Shown: positions 8,614 through 17,608, numbered from the stretch's first letter. The stretch is 64,000 nt of DNA from Microbacterium sp. nov. GSS16 (GCF_028198145.1 NZ_CP116338.1:248001-312000); one strand, 5' to 3'. Numbers and translations: made by a program. Notes: generated from the sequence alone by a model not told the origin.

Positions 8614-9045
8614 CCTGCCGCCGGATGCCGTCGGTGCGATCTGCGCGGCACCGGGCAGCGCGCCGGCGTGCGCGATCGCCAAGGCGACCTCACCCAGACG
8701 GCGTGAGAGGGCGTGCACGACGAGGTCGGGACTCACTCGAGCCCCGACCCAGCCCGACAGCTGCACGTCCCACGCCTGCGTCGGCCCGAGCGCACGCACG
8801 GTGATCTCCGCCCAGGGAACGGCGTCGCCGACCCGTGCAACGCCCAGCGCTTTCCACGCTGCCTCCTTCACCGCGAAGCGCTCTGCCAGGGCACCGGCCG
8901 GGTGGGGTGCCTGAGCGGAAGCCGCCCGTTCATCGGATGAGAACCAGCGCGTGGTGAAGGAGTTGCCACGGGTGTGCATGAGGTGCGCGAAGCGCGGTAC
9001 GTCGACGATGTCGACGCCCACTCCGTGCAGCCGTGCCTCAACCAT
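8425..9045 (-). CDS. 4'-phosphopantetheinyl transferase (AcpS-type)
   Basis: ATG 9045 overlaps the stop of the SGNH-like gene (ATGGTTGA). GVGVDIVDVPRFA near the N-terminus carries the magnesium-binding Asp, and AERFAVKEAAWKAL carries the second motif with Glu and Lys, both diagnostic of AcpS-type enzymes. It would transfer phosphopantetheine from CoA to the serine of the ACP encoded at 5146-5397. The catalytic domain needs only about 130 residues; the rest of the 206-residue frame (about 70 residues) runs antisense to the end of the NadE-like gene and has no recognisable fold, so the C-terminal tail is of doubtful function. Last gene of the ligase operon. Confidence 0.87.
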   Translation of the reverse strand: MVEARLHGVGVDIVDVPRFAHLMHTRGNSFTTRWFSSDERAASAQAPHPAGALAERFAVKEAAWKALGVARVGDAVPWAEITVRALGPTQAWDVQLSGWVGARVSPDLVVHALSRRLGEVALAIAHAGALPGAAQIAPTASGGRSDEFQPGPLLDRLDEHRCLMQVGGAASLLLDVAEDALDLIGAKIRGCRHRLCIDAVVQSEQA

Positions 9046-9883
9046 CGAGGCCGGCGATGATCCGAACGAGTTCGACGGCGGCGATCCGGCCGCCGGCCTC
9101 GTTGAGATGCCCGGCATCGGCGCTGAGCGCCGCATTCATCACGTGGTACTTCTCACCGCGCTGATCGCGCACCTCCGGTGCGGTCGCCAGCGTCGCCTGG
9201 ACGGCCGCGACATCGAACAGCCGACTCCCGCCATACTCCGCTCTGACCAGGGCGTTGTAACGCTCGCGGGCACGGTTGTCAGCCGGCCCCATCTGATCAT
9301 CGATACCGACCAGCGCCTTGAGGTTCGCACGCCAGCTGCGGTCGGTGGTCAACGGCACAGTGGTGTACAGGAAGGTGATGTCGGGATGCTCCGCCTCGAG
9401 CTCGGTCATGAGGGCATGGTATTCGGCGAACACCGCCTCCGTGTCGGTACCGGCGGTGACATCCAGATAGCAGAGCTTGACGAACGCCACATCCGCGCCC
9501 GCCCCTGCGGCCGACTCGACCAGCTCGCGGAAGGCCGCGAACTTGCTCGAAGGGTCGCCGTTCACACCGACGAAGGCGTGCTCGATCGCCGGCGTCGCGG
9601 GCACGGCATCCGGATCCGCCCCGACGTCGATAATCGCCGGCGGCTCACGACCCGCATCGCGATACAGCGCGGCGATCCCGTCGAGCACGTTCATGCCCAC
9701 CGACTGATGCCCGAACAGCACCGCGGTGCCGGCGAGCGTGTCGAGCTGCGCCTCTCGCACCTCGGGGAGGGCGACCTGATCGGTCGGTTTGGGTGCCACG
9801 AACCACACTCCGATCCCGACGAGCGCCGCGAGCGCCGCCGATGTCACGATCCAGCGCCATATGCGCTTGGCGGGCCAGTTCAT
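9038..9883 (-). CDS. Membrane-anchored putative SGNH-hydrolase-like protein
   Basis: 281 residues. A basic N-terminus and one hydrophobic segment (residues about 11-30) form a signal anchor, so the rest is outside the membrane. Blocks shared with the 801-1634 product are VLFGHQSVGMNVLDGI, VAFVKLCYLDVTAGTD and DAGHLNEAGGRIAA. The terminal Asp-x-x-His-Leu-Asn resembles SGNH block V; the conserved Ser in HQSVG may be the nucleophile, but the family is not certain. It is translationally coupled to both neighbours (ATGA with the ligase, ATGGTTGA with the PPTase), so it belongs to the carrier-protein pathway, reminiscent of DltD beside DltA and DltC. Function inferred. Confidence 0.75.
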   Translation of the reverse strand: MNWPAKRIWRWIVTSAALAALVGIGVWFVAPKPTDQVALPEVREAQLDTLAGTAVLFGHQSVGMNVLDGIAALYRDAGREPPAIIDVGADPDAVPATPAIEHAFVGVNGDPSSKFAAFRELVESAAGAGADVAFVKLCYLDVTAGTDTEAVFAEYHALMTELEAEHPDITFLYTTVPLTTDRSWRANLKALVGIDDQMGPADNRARERYNALVRAEYGGSRLFDVAAVQATLATAPEVRDQRGEKYHVMNAALSADAGHLNEAGGRIAAVELVRIIAGLDG

Positions 9884-11385
9884 GCGGGCACGCTCCGCGC
9901 GGACGAGAGCGCGCGCAGCTGCTCGCGCACCTCACGTTTGACGACCTTCCCGCTGCTGTTCAGCGGAAGCCAGTCGACGAAGTGCACGAGATCAGGAACC
10001 ATGTGCTTGGGCAGCCGCGCTCGGCAGTGGGCAATGAGGTCATCGGCATCCAGCGTGGCGCCCGCCGGACACACCACAGCGACCGCGACGACCTCGCCTG
10101 CCGCCGGGTGCGGTACGCCGACCGCGGCGACCGAGACCACTTCGGGCAGCTCCATCACGGTCGCCTCGACATCCTGACTGGCGATGCGGTGCCCCCATGA
10201 CTTGATGAAGTCCTCAGCCCGATCGACCACGTAGATGTATCCGTCGTCATCGACCGTGGCCAGGTCGCCGGTATGCAGCACCCCGTTCGGCATCTTCTCG
10301 GCCGTGCGCACCTCGTCGTTCAGATAGCCCGGCGAGATGCTGTCGCCGGCCGCCCAGATCTCTCCCACCTGCCCTGGCGTCACGTCGGCGCCGTCAGCGC
10401 CGACCACACGCAGACTCACACCGCGCAGACCGCGCCCGATCGACCCCGTGTGCCCATCGAGCTGCTCGGGCGGCAGGTACGACAGCCGGGCCGTCGCCTC
10501 AGTCTGTCCGTACATGATCAGAAGGCGCGCCCTCGGGTGCGCGACCCGTATCTCGTCGATGATCGCCGGCGACATCTTCCCGCCCGCCTGCTGGATCTGC
10601 CGCAGATCGGGCAGCGACCGCGACCCGAACGAGCTGTTGCGCATGAGCGCGTAGAACGTCGAGGGCACCCCGGCCAGGCCGGTGCAGCGTTCCGATTCGA
10701 GCTTCTTCACCACCGCTTCGAGGTACACGAAGGTCGGCTGATTGACCAGGCAGGCGCCCGCGCGAAGGTGGGTGTGCAGCAGCGAGGCGCCGAACACATA
10801 CGAGAACGGCAGCACCACCAGCATCCGGTCGTCGGGGCCGATGCCGGCGTAGTCGAGGATCGACTCGGTGTTCGCGCGGATGTTGCGGTGGGTGATGCGC
10901 ACGACTCGCGGTGCGGCGGTCGTGCCCGAGGTGAAGAGGTAGGCGGCGTCACTGTCATCGTCGACGTCGCAGAAGGTGAGCGCTGCGGGCGACGGATCAC
11001 GCAGATCCTGCTCTGCGTCCTTCCCCGTCAGAACGCTGACACCCGGCGGCAGCTCGTGTCGGCGTGCCTCAGCTGCGCTCAGCACAGCGGCCTGGCAGCC
11101 GACCCAGCGCGCGCGGGACCGGAGCTCGTCCGCGGTGAGTGTGGCCGGCATCGGCACGCATACCAGCCCGGCTGCCATCGTCGCCAGATAGCCGGCCACC
11201 CAATAGAAGCTGTTCGCGCCCGCCAGCGCGACCGGAGCACCGCGCGGCAAGCGCAGCTCGTCGAATCTGCCGACGAACCCGGCGACTGCCGCCCGCAACC
11301 GTCCATAGCTGTACGACGTGTCACCGTCGACGAACGCGGTCGCATCGTCGGGCGCCGCCTCGAGCAGGTATCGCGCTGTGTTCAT
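9880..11385 (-). CDS. AMP-dependent acyl/aminoacyl ligase (ANL superfamily)
   Basis: 501 residues starting at ATG 11385, two bases after GGGGGAG. The A3-type loop is LFTSGTTAAPRVVRITH, the A5 motif is MYGQTEATARLSYLP, the A7 motif TGDLATVDDDGYIYVVDRAEDFIK, and A10 LNSSGKVVKREV holds the catalytic lysine. These enzymes adenylate a carboxylate and pass it to CoA or a carrier-protein thiol. With a free-standing ACP and a PPTase in the same island, loading of that ACP is the likely job, as DltA loads DltC. The substrate cannot be read from sequence. First gene of a leftward operon with the SGNH-like and PPTase genes. Confidence 0.9.
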   Translation of the reverse strand: MNTARYLLEAAPDDATAFVDGDTSYSYGRLRAAVAGFVGRFDELRLPRGAPVALAGANSFYWVAGYLATMAAGLVCVPMPATLTADELRSRARWVGCQAAVLSAAEARRHELPPGVSVLTGKDAEQDLRDPSPAALTFCDVDDDSDAAYLFTSGTTAAPRVVRITHRNIRANTESILDYAGIGPDDRMLVVLPFSYVFGASLLHTHLRAGACLVNQPTFVYLEAVVKKLESERCTGLAGVPSTFYALMRNSSFGSRSLPDLRQIQQAGGKMSPAIIDEIRVAHPRARLLIMYGQTEATARLSYLPPEQLDGHTGSIGRGLRGVSLRVVGADGADVTPGQVGEIWAAGDSISPGYLNDEVRTAEKMPNGVLHTGDLATVDDDGYIYVVDRAEDFIKSWGHRIASQDVEATVMELPEVVSVAAVGVPHPAAGEVVAVAVVCPAGATLDADDLIAHCRARLPKHMVPDLVHFVDWLPLNSSGKVVKREVREQLRALSSARSVPA

Positions 11386-11687
11386 GACTCCCCCAAGAGT
11401 CCGACTCCCCCACAGAGCCGTGCACGATCAGATCATACGCAGAGTCGACTGGTGGACGGAAGGCCGCGTTCTGCTGAGCGGACAGCGCTGGTTCGACTGG
11501 CATGCGCGCTAGAGTCGAAGCGCGACGCTGTCACACGCGTCGCTGGCGCGATACGGCATCCCCAGTGCCACGCGTCAGATGCGGAGCTGTCCCCAGCGGC
11601 CCGCATCAGCGGCCCCCGCTGAGTCCCCACTCGCCGGGGCCGCGCCCGTCTTCCCGGCGAATGCGCCATATGCCCGAGAATACGAGA
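11386..11687. other. Gene-free stretch between glmM terminator and ligase gene
   Basis: About 300 bases without a convincing gene. It must hold the promoter of the ligase operon (transcribed leftward); the only pattern I see is two near-copies of GACTCCCCC just upstream of the ligase start. Short open frames here lack start sites and codon structure. Confidence 0.5.
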
Positions 11688-11715
11688 AAGGCGGCCACCC
11701 GCAGGTGACCGCCTT
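11688..11715 (-). terminator. Rho-independent-type terminator after glmM
   Basis: Arms AAGGCGGCCACC (11688-11699) and GGTGACCGCCTT (11704-11715), with one mismatch and a four-base loop, lie 18 bases past the glmM stop. A short T-rich run follows on the minus strand. Confidence 0.75.
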
Positions 11716-11732
11716 CTTCGACTAGTTCTGTC

Positions 11733-13097
11733 TCAGAGCGCGAGGTGCTGTCGCACGGTGCTCGCGAGCGACTCGGCGTGGGAGTGCGCGGTCTCGGCAT
11801 CCGCCGCCTCGACCATCACACGCACGAGCGGCTCGGTGCCCGACTTGCGCAGCAGCACCCGGCCGGTCGTGCCCAGCTTCGACTCGACGTCTTTGATCGC
11901 GTCCTGCACGCCGGCGTGATCCGAGACGGCGTCCTTATCGACGTCCTTCACGTTGATCATCACCTGCGGGTAGACCGTCATGATCGAGGCGAGCTCGGCG
12001 ATCGACTTCTTCTGACGCGCCATCTCGGCGACCAGATGCAGACCGGTGAGCAGGCCGTCGCCGGTGGTGGCGAACTCGCTCATGATCACGTGACCCGACT
12101 GCTCGCCGCCGAGCGAATAGCCGCCCGCGGTCATGTCCTCGAGCACGTAGCGGTCGCCGACCGCGGTCTGGCGCACCGTGATGCCCTGCTCGCGCATGGC
12201 GACGTGCAGACCGAGGTTGCTCATCACCGTGGCGACCAGGGTATCGTCGACCAGCTTGCCGCGGCTCTTCATCGCCACCGCGAGGATCGCCATGATCTGG
12301 TCGCCGTCGATGATGTTGCCCTCGGCGTCGATGGCGAGGCAGCGGTCGGCGTCGCCGTCGTGGGCGATGCCGACGTCTGCCCCGACGCGGATGACCTCCG
12401 CAGCGAGCTTGTCGAGGTGGGTCGATCCGACGCCGTCGTTGATGTTCAGACCGTCGGGGTCGGCGCCGATGACGGTCACCTTCGCGCCCGCCGCCGCGAA
12501 GACCTCGGGCGAGGCTCCGGATGCCGCGCCGTTGGCGCAGTCGAGCACGACGTGGATGCCGTCGAGGCGGTGCGGGAGGGACGCCAGCAGGTGCATGACG
12601 TAGCGGTCCTCGGCATCCGCGAATCGGATCACGCGACCGACGTCGCCGCCGGTGGGCTGCAGCTTCTCGCGGGAGTGGATGGTCTCCTCGATGCGCTGCT
12701 CGACGACATCGGGCAGCTTCACTCCGCCGCGGGCGAAGATCTTGATGCCGTTGTCGGGAGCCGCGTTGTGCGAGGCCGAGATCATCACGCCGAAGTCGGC
12801 GTCGACATCCGAGATGAGGAAGGCCGCGGCCGGCGTGGGCAGGGTTCCGGCATCCAGCACATCCACGCCAGACGAGGCGAGACCCGCCTCGACAGCGGCG
12901 CTGAGGAAGTGCCCCGAGATGCGCGGATCACGCGCGACGACGGCGGTGAGCCGCTTGCCGACGGTGCGACGCGCGTCGGCAATACGGCCCTGGCCCAGGA
13001 CGACAGCAGTCGCCTGGGCCAGGTGGAGCGCAAGCTCGGCGGTGAGGAGCTGACCGTTGGCCAGCCCCCGCACGCCGTCCGTTCCGAACAGTGCCAT
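11733..13097 (-). CDS. glmM: Phosphoglucosamine mutase
   Basis: 454 residues, the normal length. It starts with [11 protein letters not shown] and has the phosphoserine loop [12 protein letters not shown] (Ser109), a magnesium loop [11 protein letters not shown], the sugar-binding GEQSGHVI and the phosphate-binding [11 protein letters not shown]. It converts glucosamine-6-phosphate to glucosamine-1-phosphate for UDP-GlcNAc and thus peptidoglycan. It lies 17 bases after rpsI, the usual actinobacterial order rplM-rpsI-glmM, so it should be co-transcribed with the ribosomal proteins. No strong Shine-Dalgarno is visible before ATG 13097. Confidence 0.97.
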   Translation of the reverse strand: MALFGTDGVRGLANGQLLTAELALHLAQATAVVLGQGRIADARRTVGKRLTAVVARDPRISGHFLSAAVEAGLASSGVDVLDAGTLPTPAAAFLISDVDADFGVMISASHNAAPDNGIKIFARGGVKLPDVVEQRIEETIHSREKLQPTGGDVGRVIRFADAEDRYVMHLLASLPHRLDGIHVVLDCANGAASGASPEVFAAAGAKVTVIGADPDGLNINDGVGSTHLDKLAAEVIRVGADVGIAHDGDADRCLAIDAEGNIIDGDQIMAILAVAMKSRGKLVDDTLVATVMSNLGLHVAMREQGITVRQTAVGDRYVLEDMTAGGYSLGGEQSGHVIMSEFATTGDGLLTGLHLVAEMARQKKSIAELASIMTVYPQVMINVKDVDKDAVSDHAGVQDAIKDVESKLGTTGRVLLRKSGTEPLVRVMVEAADAETAHSHAESLASTVRQHLAL

Positions 13098-13114
13098 AAG
13101 AGGAACTGTGCGGA

Positions 13115-13600
13115 TCAGCGCTTCGAGTACTGAGGAGCCTTGCGGGCCTTCTTGAGACCGGCCTTCTTGCGCTCGATGACGCGAGCGTCGCGCGAGAGGA
13201 AGCCGGCCTTCTTGAGGGTCGGGCGGTTGTTCTCGGCGTCGATGTTGTTCAGCGCACGGGCGATGCCGAGGCGCAGCGCGCCGGCCTGACCCGAGTCGCC
13301 GCCACCCGAGATGCGGGCGATGACGTCGTACGCACCCTGCAGGTTCAGCACCGTGAAGGGGTCGTTGATCAGCTGCTGGTGCAGCTTGTTCGGGAAGTAG
13401 TCCTCGAGCGTGCGACCGTTGATCGTGATGGTGCCCGAGCCGGGAACCAGACGCACGCGGGCGATGGCCTGCTTGCGACGGCCGACAGCGGCGCCGGGAA
13501 CGGAGAGCACGGGGCGAGGAGCCGACTCCTGAACCTCGGCCTCAGGGCTCGAGGTCGAGAAGTTCTGCGGGAATTCGGTGGTGTCCTGGATTTCAGCCAC
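13115..13600 (-). CDS. rpsI: 30S ribosomal protein S9
   Basis: 161 residues from a GTG at 13600 with AAGGA seven bases upstream. The S9 core starts at [17 protein letters not shown] and ends with the conserved basic tail KAPQYSKR that reaches the P-site tRNA. Residues 1-38 are an acidic, poorly structured actinobacterial extension. Co-transcribed with rplM (27 bases upstream) and glmM. Confidence 0.98.
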   Translation of the reverse strand: MAEIQDTTEFPQNFSTSSPEAEVQESAPRPVLSVPGAAVGRRKQAIARVRLVPGSGTITINGRTLEDYFPNKLHQQLINDPFTVLNLQGAYDVIARISGGGDSGQAGALRLGIARALNNIDAENNRPTLKKAGFLSRDARVIERKKAGLKKARKAPQYSKR

Positions 13601-13627
13601 GAGTATGTCCTTAAGTCTTTATGGCGC

Positions 13628-14074
13628 TTACTGGGCGACCTGGTCGAGGGTGTACGGCGTGGGCTGCTGAGCGGCGTGCGGGTGCTCGGCACCTGCGTAG
13701 ACCTTGAGCTTCGACAGCTGCTGACGACCCAGGGTGTTCTTCGGGAGCATGCCGCGGACGGCCTTCTCCACGGCGCGAACCGGGTGCTTCTCGAGGAGCT
13801 CGGCGTAGCTCGTGGCGGTCAGGCCGCCCGGGTAACCCGAGTGGCGGTACGCCATCTTCTTCTGGAGCTTCTGACCCGTGAGGGCGACCTTGTCGGCGTT
13901 GACGATGATGACGAAGTCGCCGGTGTCGACGTGAGGAGCGAAGGTGGCCTTGTGCTTGCCGCGCAGGATTGCTGCGGCGTGCGAGGCGAGGCGACCGAGA
14001 ACGACGTCGGTGGCGTCGATGACGATCCAGTCACGCTGGACCTGCCCGGCCTTCGGGGTGTAAGTGCGCGTCAC
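13628..14074 (-). CDS. rplM: 50S ribosomal protein L13
   Basis: 148 residues. The GTG at 14074 gives the expected N-terminus [22 protein letters not shown] lies upstream. Conserved [27 protein letters not shown] and MLPKNTLGR segments are present. First gene of the rplM-rpsI-glmM operon. Confidence 0.98.
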   Translation of the reverse strand: MTRTYTPKAGQVQRDWIVIDATDVVLGRLASHAAAILRGKHKATFAPHVDTGDFVIIVNADKVALTGQKLQKKMAYRHSGYPGGLTATSYAELLEKHPVRAVEKAVRGMLPKNTLGRQQLSKLKVYAGAEHPHAAQQPTPYTLDQVAQ

Positions 14075-14112
14075 GATAGTGCTGCTTTCTTGATTCGAAC
14101 GGAGAGGTTCGT

Positions 14113-14135
14113 GAATCCCACTCCGGGGTGGGTTC
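14113..14135 (-). promoter_or_regulatory. Possible L13 leader hairpin
   Basis: In the 5' leader of rplM, minus-strand GAACCCACCCCGGAGTGGGATTC can fold as a hairpin about 40 bases before the start codon. Ribosomal-protein leaders in this position often bind the encoded protein, but I cannot match this one to a known motif. Confidence 0.3.
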
Positions 14136-14239
14136 CCTCTCGAGGATCCGAGATGGAACACGCGCCAGTGGAGGGCTCACGTTCGCGGGTGCGACCGCAG
14201 TTGATCACACACCAAGGGTCAAGCTTACAGCATCCGGGG

Positions 14240-14266
14240 GCTGAGGCCGAACTACTCGGCCTCAGC
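14240..14266 (-). terminator. Hairpin overlapping the end of the EEP-family gene
   Basis: Perfect 11-base arms GCTGAGGCCGA (14240-14250) and TCGGCCTCAGC (14256-14266) around a five-base loop. The stop codon of the 14252-14920 gene lies in the loop. Possibly bidirectional; no long T-run. Confidence 0.6.
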
Positions 14267-14920
14267 GGTGACCAGGATCGGGCGGTGGTCGCTCGTGGCC
14301 TGCGGCAGGGTCGTGATCTTCGAGATGTCGAAGCCGACCGAGGTCGCGAAGTCGTAATGCCCCTTGAACACCCGGTAGCGGGTGTACGTGCGGTCGTCGC
14401 TGAGGGTGAGCGTGTACCCGTGGTCGCGCACGGTCTGGCCGAGGCTCTCTTTGAACACGGGGTAGTTGTAGTCGCCGACCATGAGCACGGGCATCCCGGG
14501 GCCGAGGTCCTGCAGAGCGTCGAGACCCGCTCTGATCTGATTGCGGCGCAGCGAGTTGAGCGCGGTGAGGGGCGCGGCGTGGAACGACGCGACGATCAGC
14601 CCCCGCCCGGTGTCGATGTCGCGCAGCTGCGCACCGAGAACACGCTCGTGCGCGGGCTTCAGCACCCGATCGTGCAGCGACTTCTTCAGCCCGATCGTGC
14701 GCACCTGCTCGACCTGGAACGTGTTGCGGCGCAGGTACATCGCGAGCCCCAGCCGATTGCCGCTGGTTGTGTGCACAAGGGAGAGTCCGCCGATGGCATC
14801 CGGAAGGGCCGTGGTGTCGCACTCCTGCAGACAGAGGATGTCGGGATCGTGCTCGGCGACGAGCGCGGCCAGCTCCGTTGCGGCGCGATGCTTGCGAAGG
14901 TTGTACGAGATCACTCTCAT
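14252..14920 (-). CDS. Endonuclease/exonuclease/phosphatase-family protein
   Basis: 222 residues from ATG 14920, which has TAACGT seven bases upstream and no Shine-Dalgarno, so it is probably leaderless. The EEP fold motifs are MRVISYNLRKH at the start, ILCLQECD with the metal-binding Glu, VGDYNYP (Asp and Asn), and a terminal SDHRPI with the catalytic Asp-His. Members include DNases, sphingomyelinases and phosphodiesterases; no signal peptide or other domain narrows this one. The gene is single, between rplM and truA. Confidence 0.88.
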   Translation of the reverse strand: MRVISYNLRKHRAATELAALVAEHDPDILCLQECDTTALPDAIGGLSLVHTTSGNRLGLAMYLRRNTFQVEQVRTIGLKKSLHDRVLKPAHERVLGAQLRDIDTGRGLIVASFHAAPLTALNSLRRNQIRAGLDALQDLGPGMPVLMVGDYNYPVFKESLGQTVRDHGYTLTLSDDRTYTRYRVFKGHYDFATSVGFDISKITTLPQATSDHRPILVTAEAE

Positions 14921-14984
14921 GCCCGCCACGTTACCGCCGCCATCCGAGCGCGCGACCGGGGTTGCGCGAGAGACTCGCGCGAGA

Positions 14985-15833
14985 CTATTCCTCGTCCCGG
15001 TCACGTCGGGCGCGCGTCTGCTCGGCACGGGATGCCAGCAGCTCGTCGGCCGGATACCCGACCTCGACGAGCGTGAGCCCCCTGGCCGGCAGCACCTTGA
15101 AGGCGCTGGTGCGGGTGAGCTCGTCGCGCAGCCGAGCGACGTCCGCGACCTCGAGCTTCCCCTCCCCCACGGCAGCGCACGCGCCGACCAGAGCGCGCAC
15201 CATGCTGTGGCAGAACGCGTCGGCCGTCACCTCGGCGATCAGCACGCCGTCGCGATCACGGGTCCACCGGTAATCGAGCAGGGTGCGGATCGTGGTGGCC
15301 TCCTCACGCGGCTTGCAGTAGGCGGCGAAGTCATGCAGGCCGATGAGGGTGCGGGCTGCGGCATCCATCCGCTCGACATCGAGTGCGGCGCGGATCGTCG
15401 TCGTGTCGTTGCGGCGCATCGGGTCGTAGCCGACCGTCGCGTCGGCGAGCCGGTAGGCGTACCGGCGCCACACGGCCGAGAAGCGCGCGTCGAATCCCTC
15501 GGGGGCAAGGCTCGTGCGGGTGACGGTCACGTCGGGGTAGTTGCCGAGCACGCCCCGGATGCGACGGGCGAGCGACCCCGCAGGATCAGTCGCCGCATGG
15601 CCGTGGCGCGTTTGCAGCCGAGCCCACTGGGCGTCACCGAGGTCGACGTGCGCGACCTGATCCGAGGCGTGCACCCCGGCATCGGTTCGACCGGCGACGA
15701 CCAGCTGCGCCTCGGAGCCGAGGATGCGCGCGAGCGCCGCCTCGATCGTGCCCTGCACCGTGCGCAGGCCCGGCTGCTTGGCCCAGCCGCGGAAATGGGT
15801 GCCGTCGTAGGCGATGTCGAGGCGGATGCGCAC
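14985..15833 (-). CDS. truA: tRNA pseudouridine(38-40) synthase TruA
   Basis: 282 residues from a GTG at 15833; TAGGCT ends six bases upstream, so the message is likely leaderless. Motifs: RLDIAYDGTHFRGW, the catalytic Asp51 in VVAGRTDAGVHA, FDARFSAVWRRYAYRL, and CHSMVRALVG. It converts uridines 38-40 in the tRNA anticodon arm to pseudouridine. The C-terminal 15 residues are a charged tail. It often sits near rplM/rpsI in actinobacteria, as here. Confidence 0.95.
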   Translation of the reverse strand: MRIRLDIAYDGTHFRGWAKQPGLRTVQGTIEAALARILGSEAQLVVAGRTDAGVHASDQVAHVDLGDAQWARLQTRHGHAATDPAGSLARRIRGVLGNYPDVTVTRTSLAPEGFDARFSAVWRRYAYRLADATVGYDPMRRNDTTTIRAALDVERMDAAARTLIGLHDFAAYCKPREEATTIRTLLDYRWTRDRDGVLIAEVTADAFCHSMVRALVGACAAVGEGKLEVADVARLRDELTRTSAFKVLPARGLTLVEVGYPADELLASRAEQTRARRDRDEE

Positions 15834-15969
15834 GTATTCAGCCTAGACGCGAGCGCCGGCCGCGGATGTCGGCGGTTGATGCCCAGGATGCCTGACCGAC
15901 TCGTTCCATCGAGTCGCATATAGTTTCGATACTTGTGAAGAACTTCTACAGTTTTCTTCGTAGTTTTGC

Positions 15970-15998
15970 TTGACTTGTGGTTGGCCGGCGTTTAGGCT
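15970..15998 (+). promoter_or_regulatory. Promoter of the DUF222-HNH gene (leaderless start)
   Basis: TTGACT at 15970-15975 and TAGGCT at 15993-15998, spaced 17 bases, in an unusually AT-rich patch. The -10 box ends six bases before ATG 16005, so transcription should begin at or next to the start codon; there is no Shine-Dalgarno. Confidence 0.7.
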
Positions 15999-16004
15999 TT
16001 TCAC

Positions 16005-17393
16005 ATGTCAGCACCCGCTCTGGATCCGTTGCGAGAAGCCGTCACGGCTCTCGCCGGGGTGTGGGCGGATGCCTCGACCGCGGCCGACCTCGACCGGTCG
16101 GACCTCGTGTCGCTGACCCGCGCCATCGGTTCCGCGCGGCGGGCGCTGGATGCCCTGCAGGCCGACGTCGCCGCGGCCATCGCGCACGAATCCCGACCGG
16201 AACTCGGTGCCGAGTCGCTGGCGAAGCAGCAAGGATTCCGCAACACCGCCCAGCTCATCGCGACCACCACCGGCACCAGCGCGGGAGACGCGGCGCGGCT
16301 GGTGAAAGTCGGCGAGGCGATCGCGCCCCGGCAGAACCTGCTCGGCGAGCCCGCGCCGGCGAAGTACCCGGCCGTGCAGGGTGCCGTCACCTCGGGCCGG
16401 TTGGGTGGCGCCGGGGCGGCGGTGATCGTGGAGTTCCTCGACCGGGCGCGGGTCGGGGCCGACAAAGATCTTGTGGCGGATGTCGAGCAGCAGCTCGTCG
16501 AGCGGGCCGTGGGACTGTCGCTGGATGACGTGCGCCGCCTCGTCAAGCGCGCCGAAACGGTGCTCGAAGCCGACAAGCTCGAAGCGCGAGAAGAAGAGCG
16601 ACGCGCGGCGCGGTCGCTGAGCATGTTCGAACGCGACGGCATGCTGCACCTCAATCTCGTCACCCCGGTCGAAGAAGGCGCACCGATCAAAGCGGCGATC
16701 GACGGGTACGTGTCGGCACAGTTCCAGGCCCGCAAAGATCTGGCCGGCGCGGGCATCGCGGATGCCGATGGCGCGGATGCCGGTGGGGCGGATGCCGATC
16801 AGCGCACCGTCACCATGATGCGCGCCGACGCCCTCACCCTGTTCTGCGCCCACGTGCTCGACTGCGACAGCCGGATGCCCGTCGCCGGCGCCACCGTCAT
16901 CGTCCGCATCAACGCATCGGATCTCGAAGCGGGAACCGGCTCCGGAACCATCGACGGGATCGACCAGCCCATCTCCGTCACCGCGATCCGGCGGATGGCC
17001 GCCAGCGGCAGCGTCATCCCCTGCGTGCTCGACAGCGCCGGCGAGATCCTCGACTGGGGCCGAGAGAAACGACTCTTCACCCGGACTCAGAAACTCGCCC
17101 TCGTCGACAGAGACGGCGGATGCGCGATGTGCGGACTCCCGCCCAACATGACCGAAGTGCACCACATCAGATGGTGGAACCGAGACACCGGACCCACCGA
17201 CCTCAGCAACGGCATCCTGCTGTGCTCCACCTGCCACCACCGCATCCACGACAACGGGTGGGACATCCGGATCGAGAACACCGATACCCGATCCGGCACC
17301 AGGGGACGAGTGTGGTTCATTCCACCACCCCACATCGACCCCATCCGGACACCACGCCCCGGCGGCAGAGCCCGCTACGACATCGCCGCCTGA
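16005..17393 (+). CDS. DUF222 / HNH endonuclease (REP13E12-type)
   Basis: 462 residues. Residues about 5-330 form the helical DUF222 domain (LDRSDLVSLTRAIGSARRAL, VGEAIAPRQNLLGEPAP), with a small Ala-Asp-Gly repeat near residue 250. The C-terminus from about residue 373 is an HNH module: CAMCGLPP, EVHHIRWW, DLSNGILLCSTCHHRIHD, with two Cys pairs for structural zinc. DUF222-HNH genes are multicopy in actinobacteria; their biological role is unsettled. It faces the jetABC operon and meets it at an 18-base tandem repeat. Whether the two are connected is unknown. Confidence 0.9.
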   Translation: MSAPALDPLREAVTALAGVWADASTAADLDRSDLVSLTRAIGSARRALDALQADVAAAIAHESRPELGAESLAKQQGFRNTAQLIATTTGTSAGDAARLVKVGEAIAPRQNLLGEPAPAKYPAVQGAVTSGRLGGAGAAVIVEFLDRARVGADKDLVADVEQQLVERAVGLSLDDVRRLVKRAETVLEADKLEAREEERRAARSLSMFERDGMLHLNLVTPVEEGAPIKAAIDGYVSAQFQARKDLAGAGIADADGADAGGADADQRTVTMMRADALTLFCAHVLDCDSRMPVAGATVIVRINASDLEAGTGSGTIDGIDQPISVTAIRRMAASGSVIPCVLDSAGEILDWGREKRLFTRTQKLALVDRDGGCAMCGLPPNMTEVHHIRWWNRDTGPTDLSNGILLCSTCHHRIHDNGWDIRIENTDTRSGTRGRVWFIPPPHIDPIRTPRPGGRARYDIAA

Positions 17394-17410
17394 GCACATC
17401 AGCTCTGCCC

Positions 17411-17554
17411 CTGCCGTGCGACCCAGACCTGCCGTGCGACTCGGACCTGCCGTGCGACCCGGACCTGCCGTGCGACCCGGACCTGCCGTGCGAGCCGGAC
17501 CTGCCGTGCGGCCCGGATCTGCCGTGCGGCCCGGACCTGCCGTGCGACTCGACC
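17411..17554. repeat. Eight-copy 18-base tandem repeat
   Basis: CTGCCGTGCG recurs exactly every 18 bases at 17411, 17429, 17447, 17465, 17483, 17501, 17519 and 17537; the variable bases follow it. It fills most of the space between the convergent HNH and jetC stops. In one frame it would read as a repeated DLPCDP, but no start or family supports coding. The unit is too short and unspaced for CRISPR. Confidence 0.9.
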
Positions 17555-17608
17555 GCGCAGTGCCGCCTCACCCGGATTGCCCCGCCATCGCTCGCTCAGA
17601 CCACTCGC

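Noticed and set aside
11386..11687. Small genes in the gap after the ligase
   Set aside because: Short frames there lack ribosome sites and family features.
17411..17554. CRISPR array
   Set aside because: The repeats are 18 bases with no unique spacers and no cas genes nearby.
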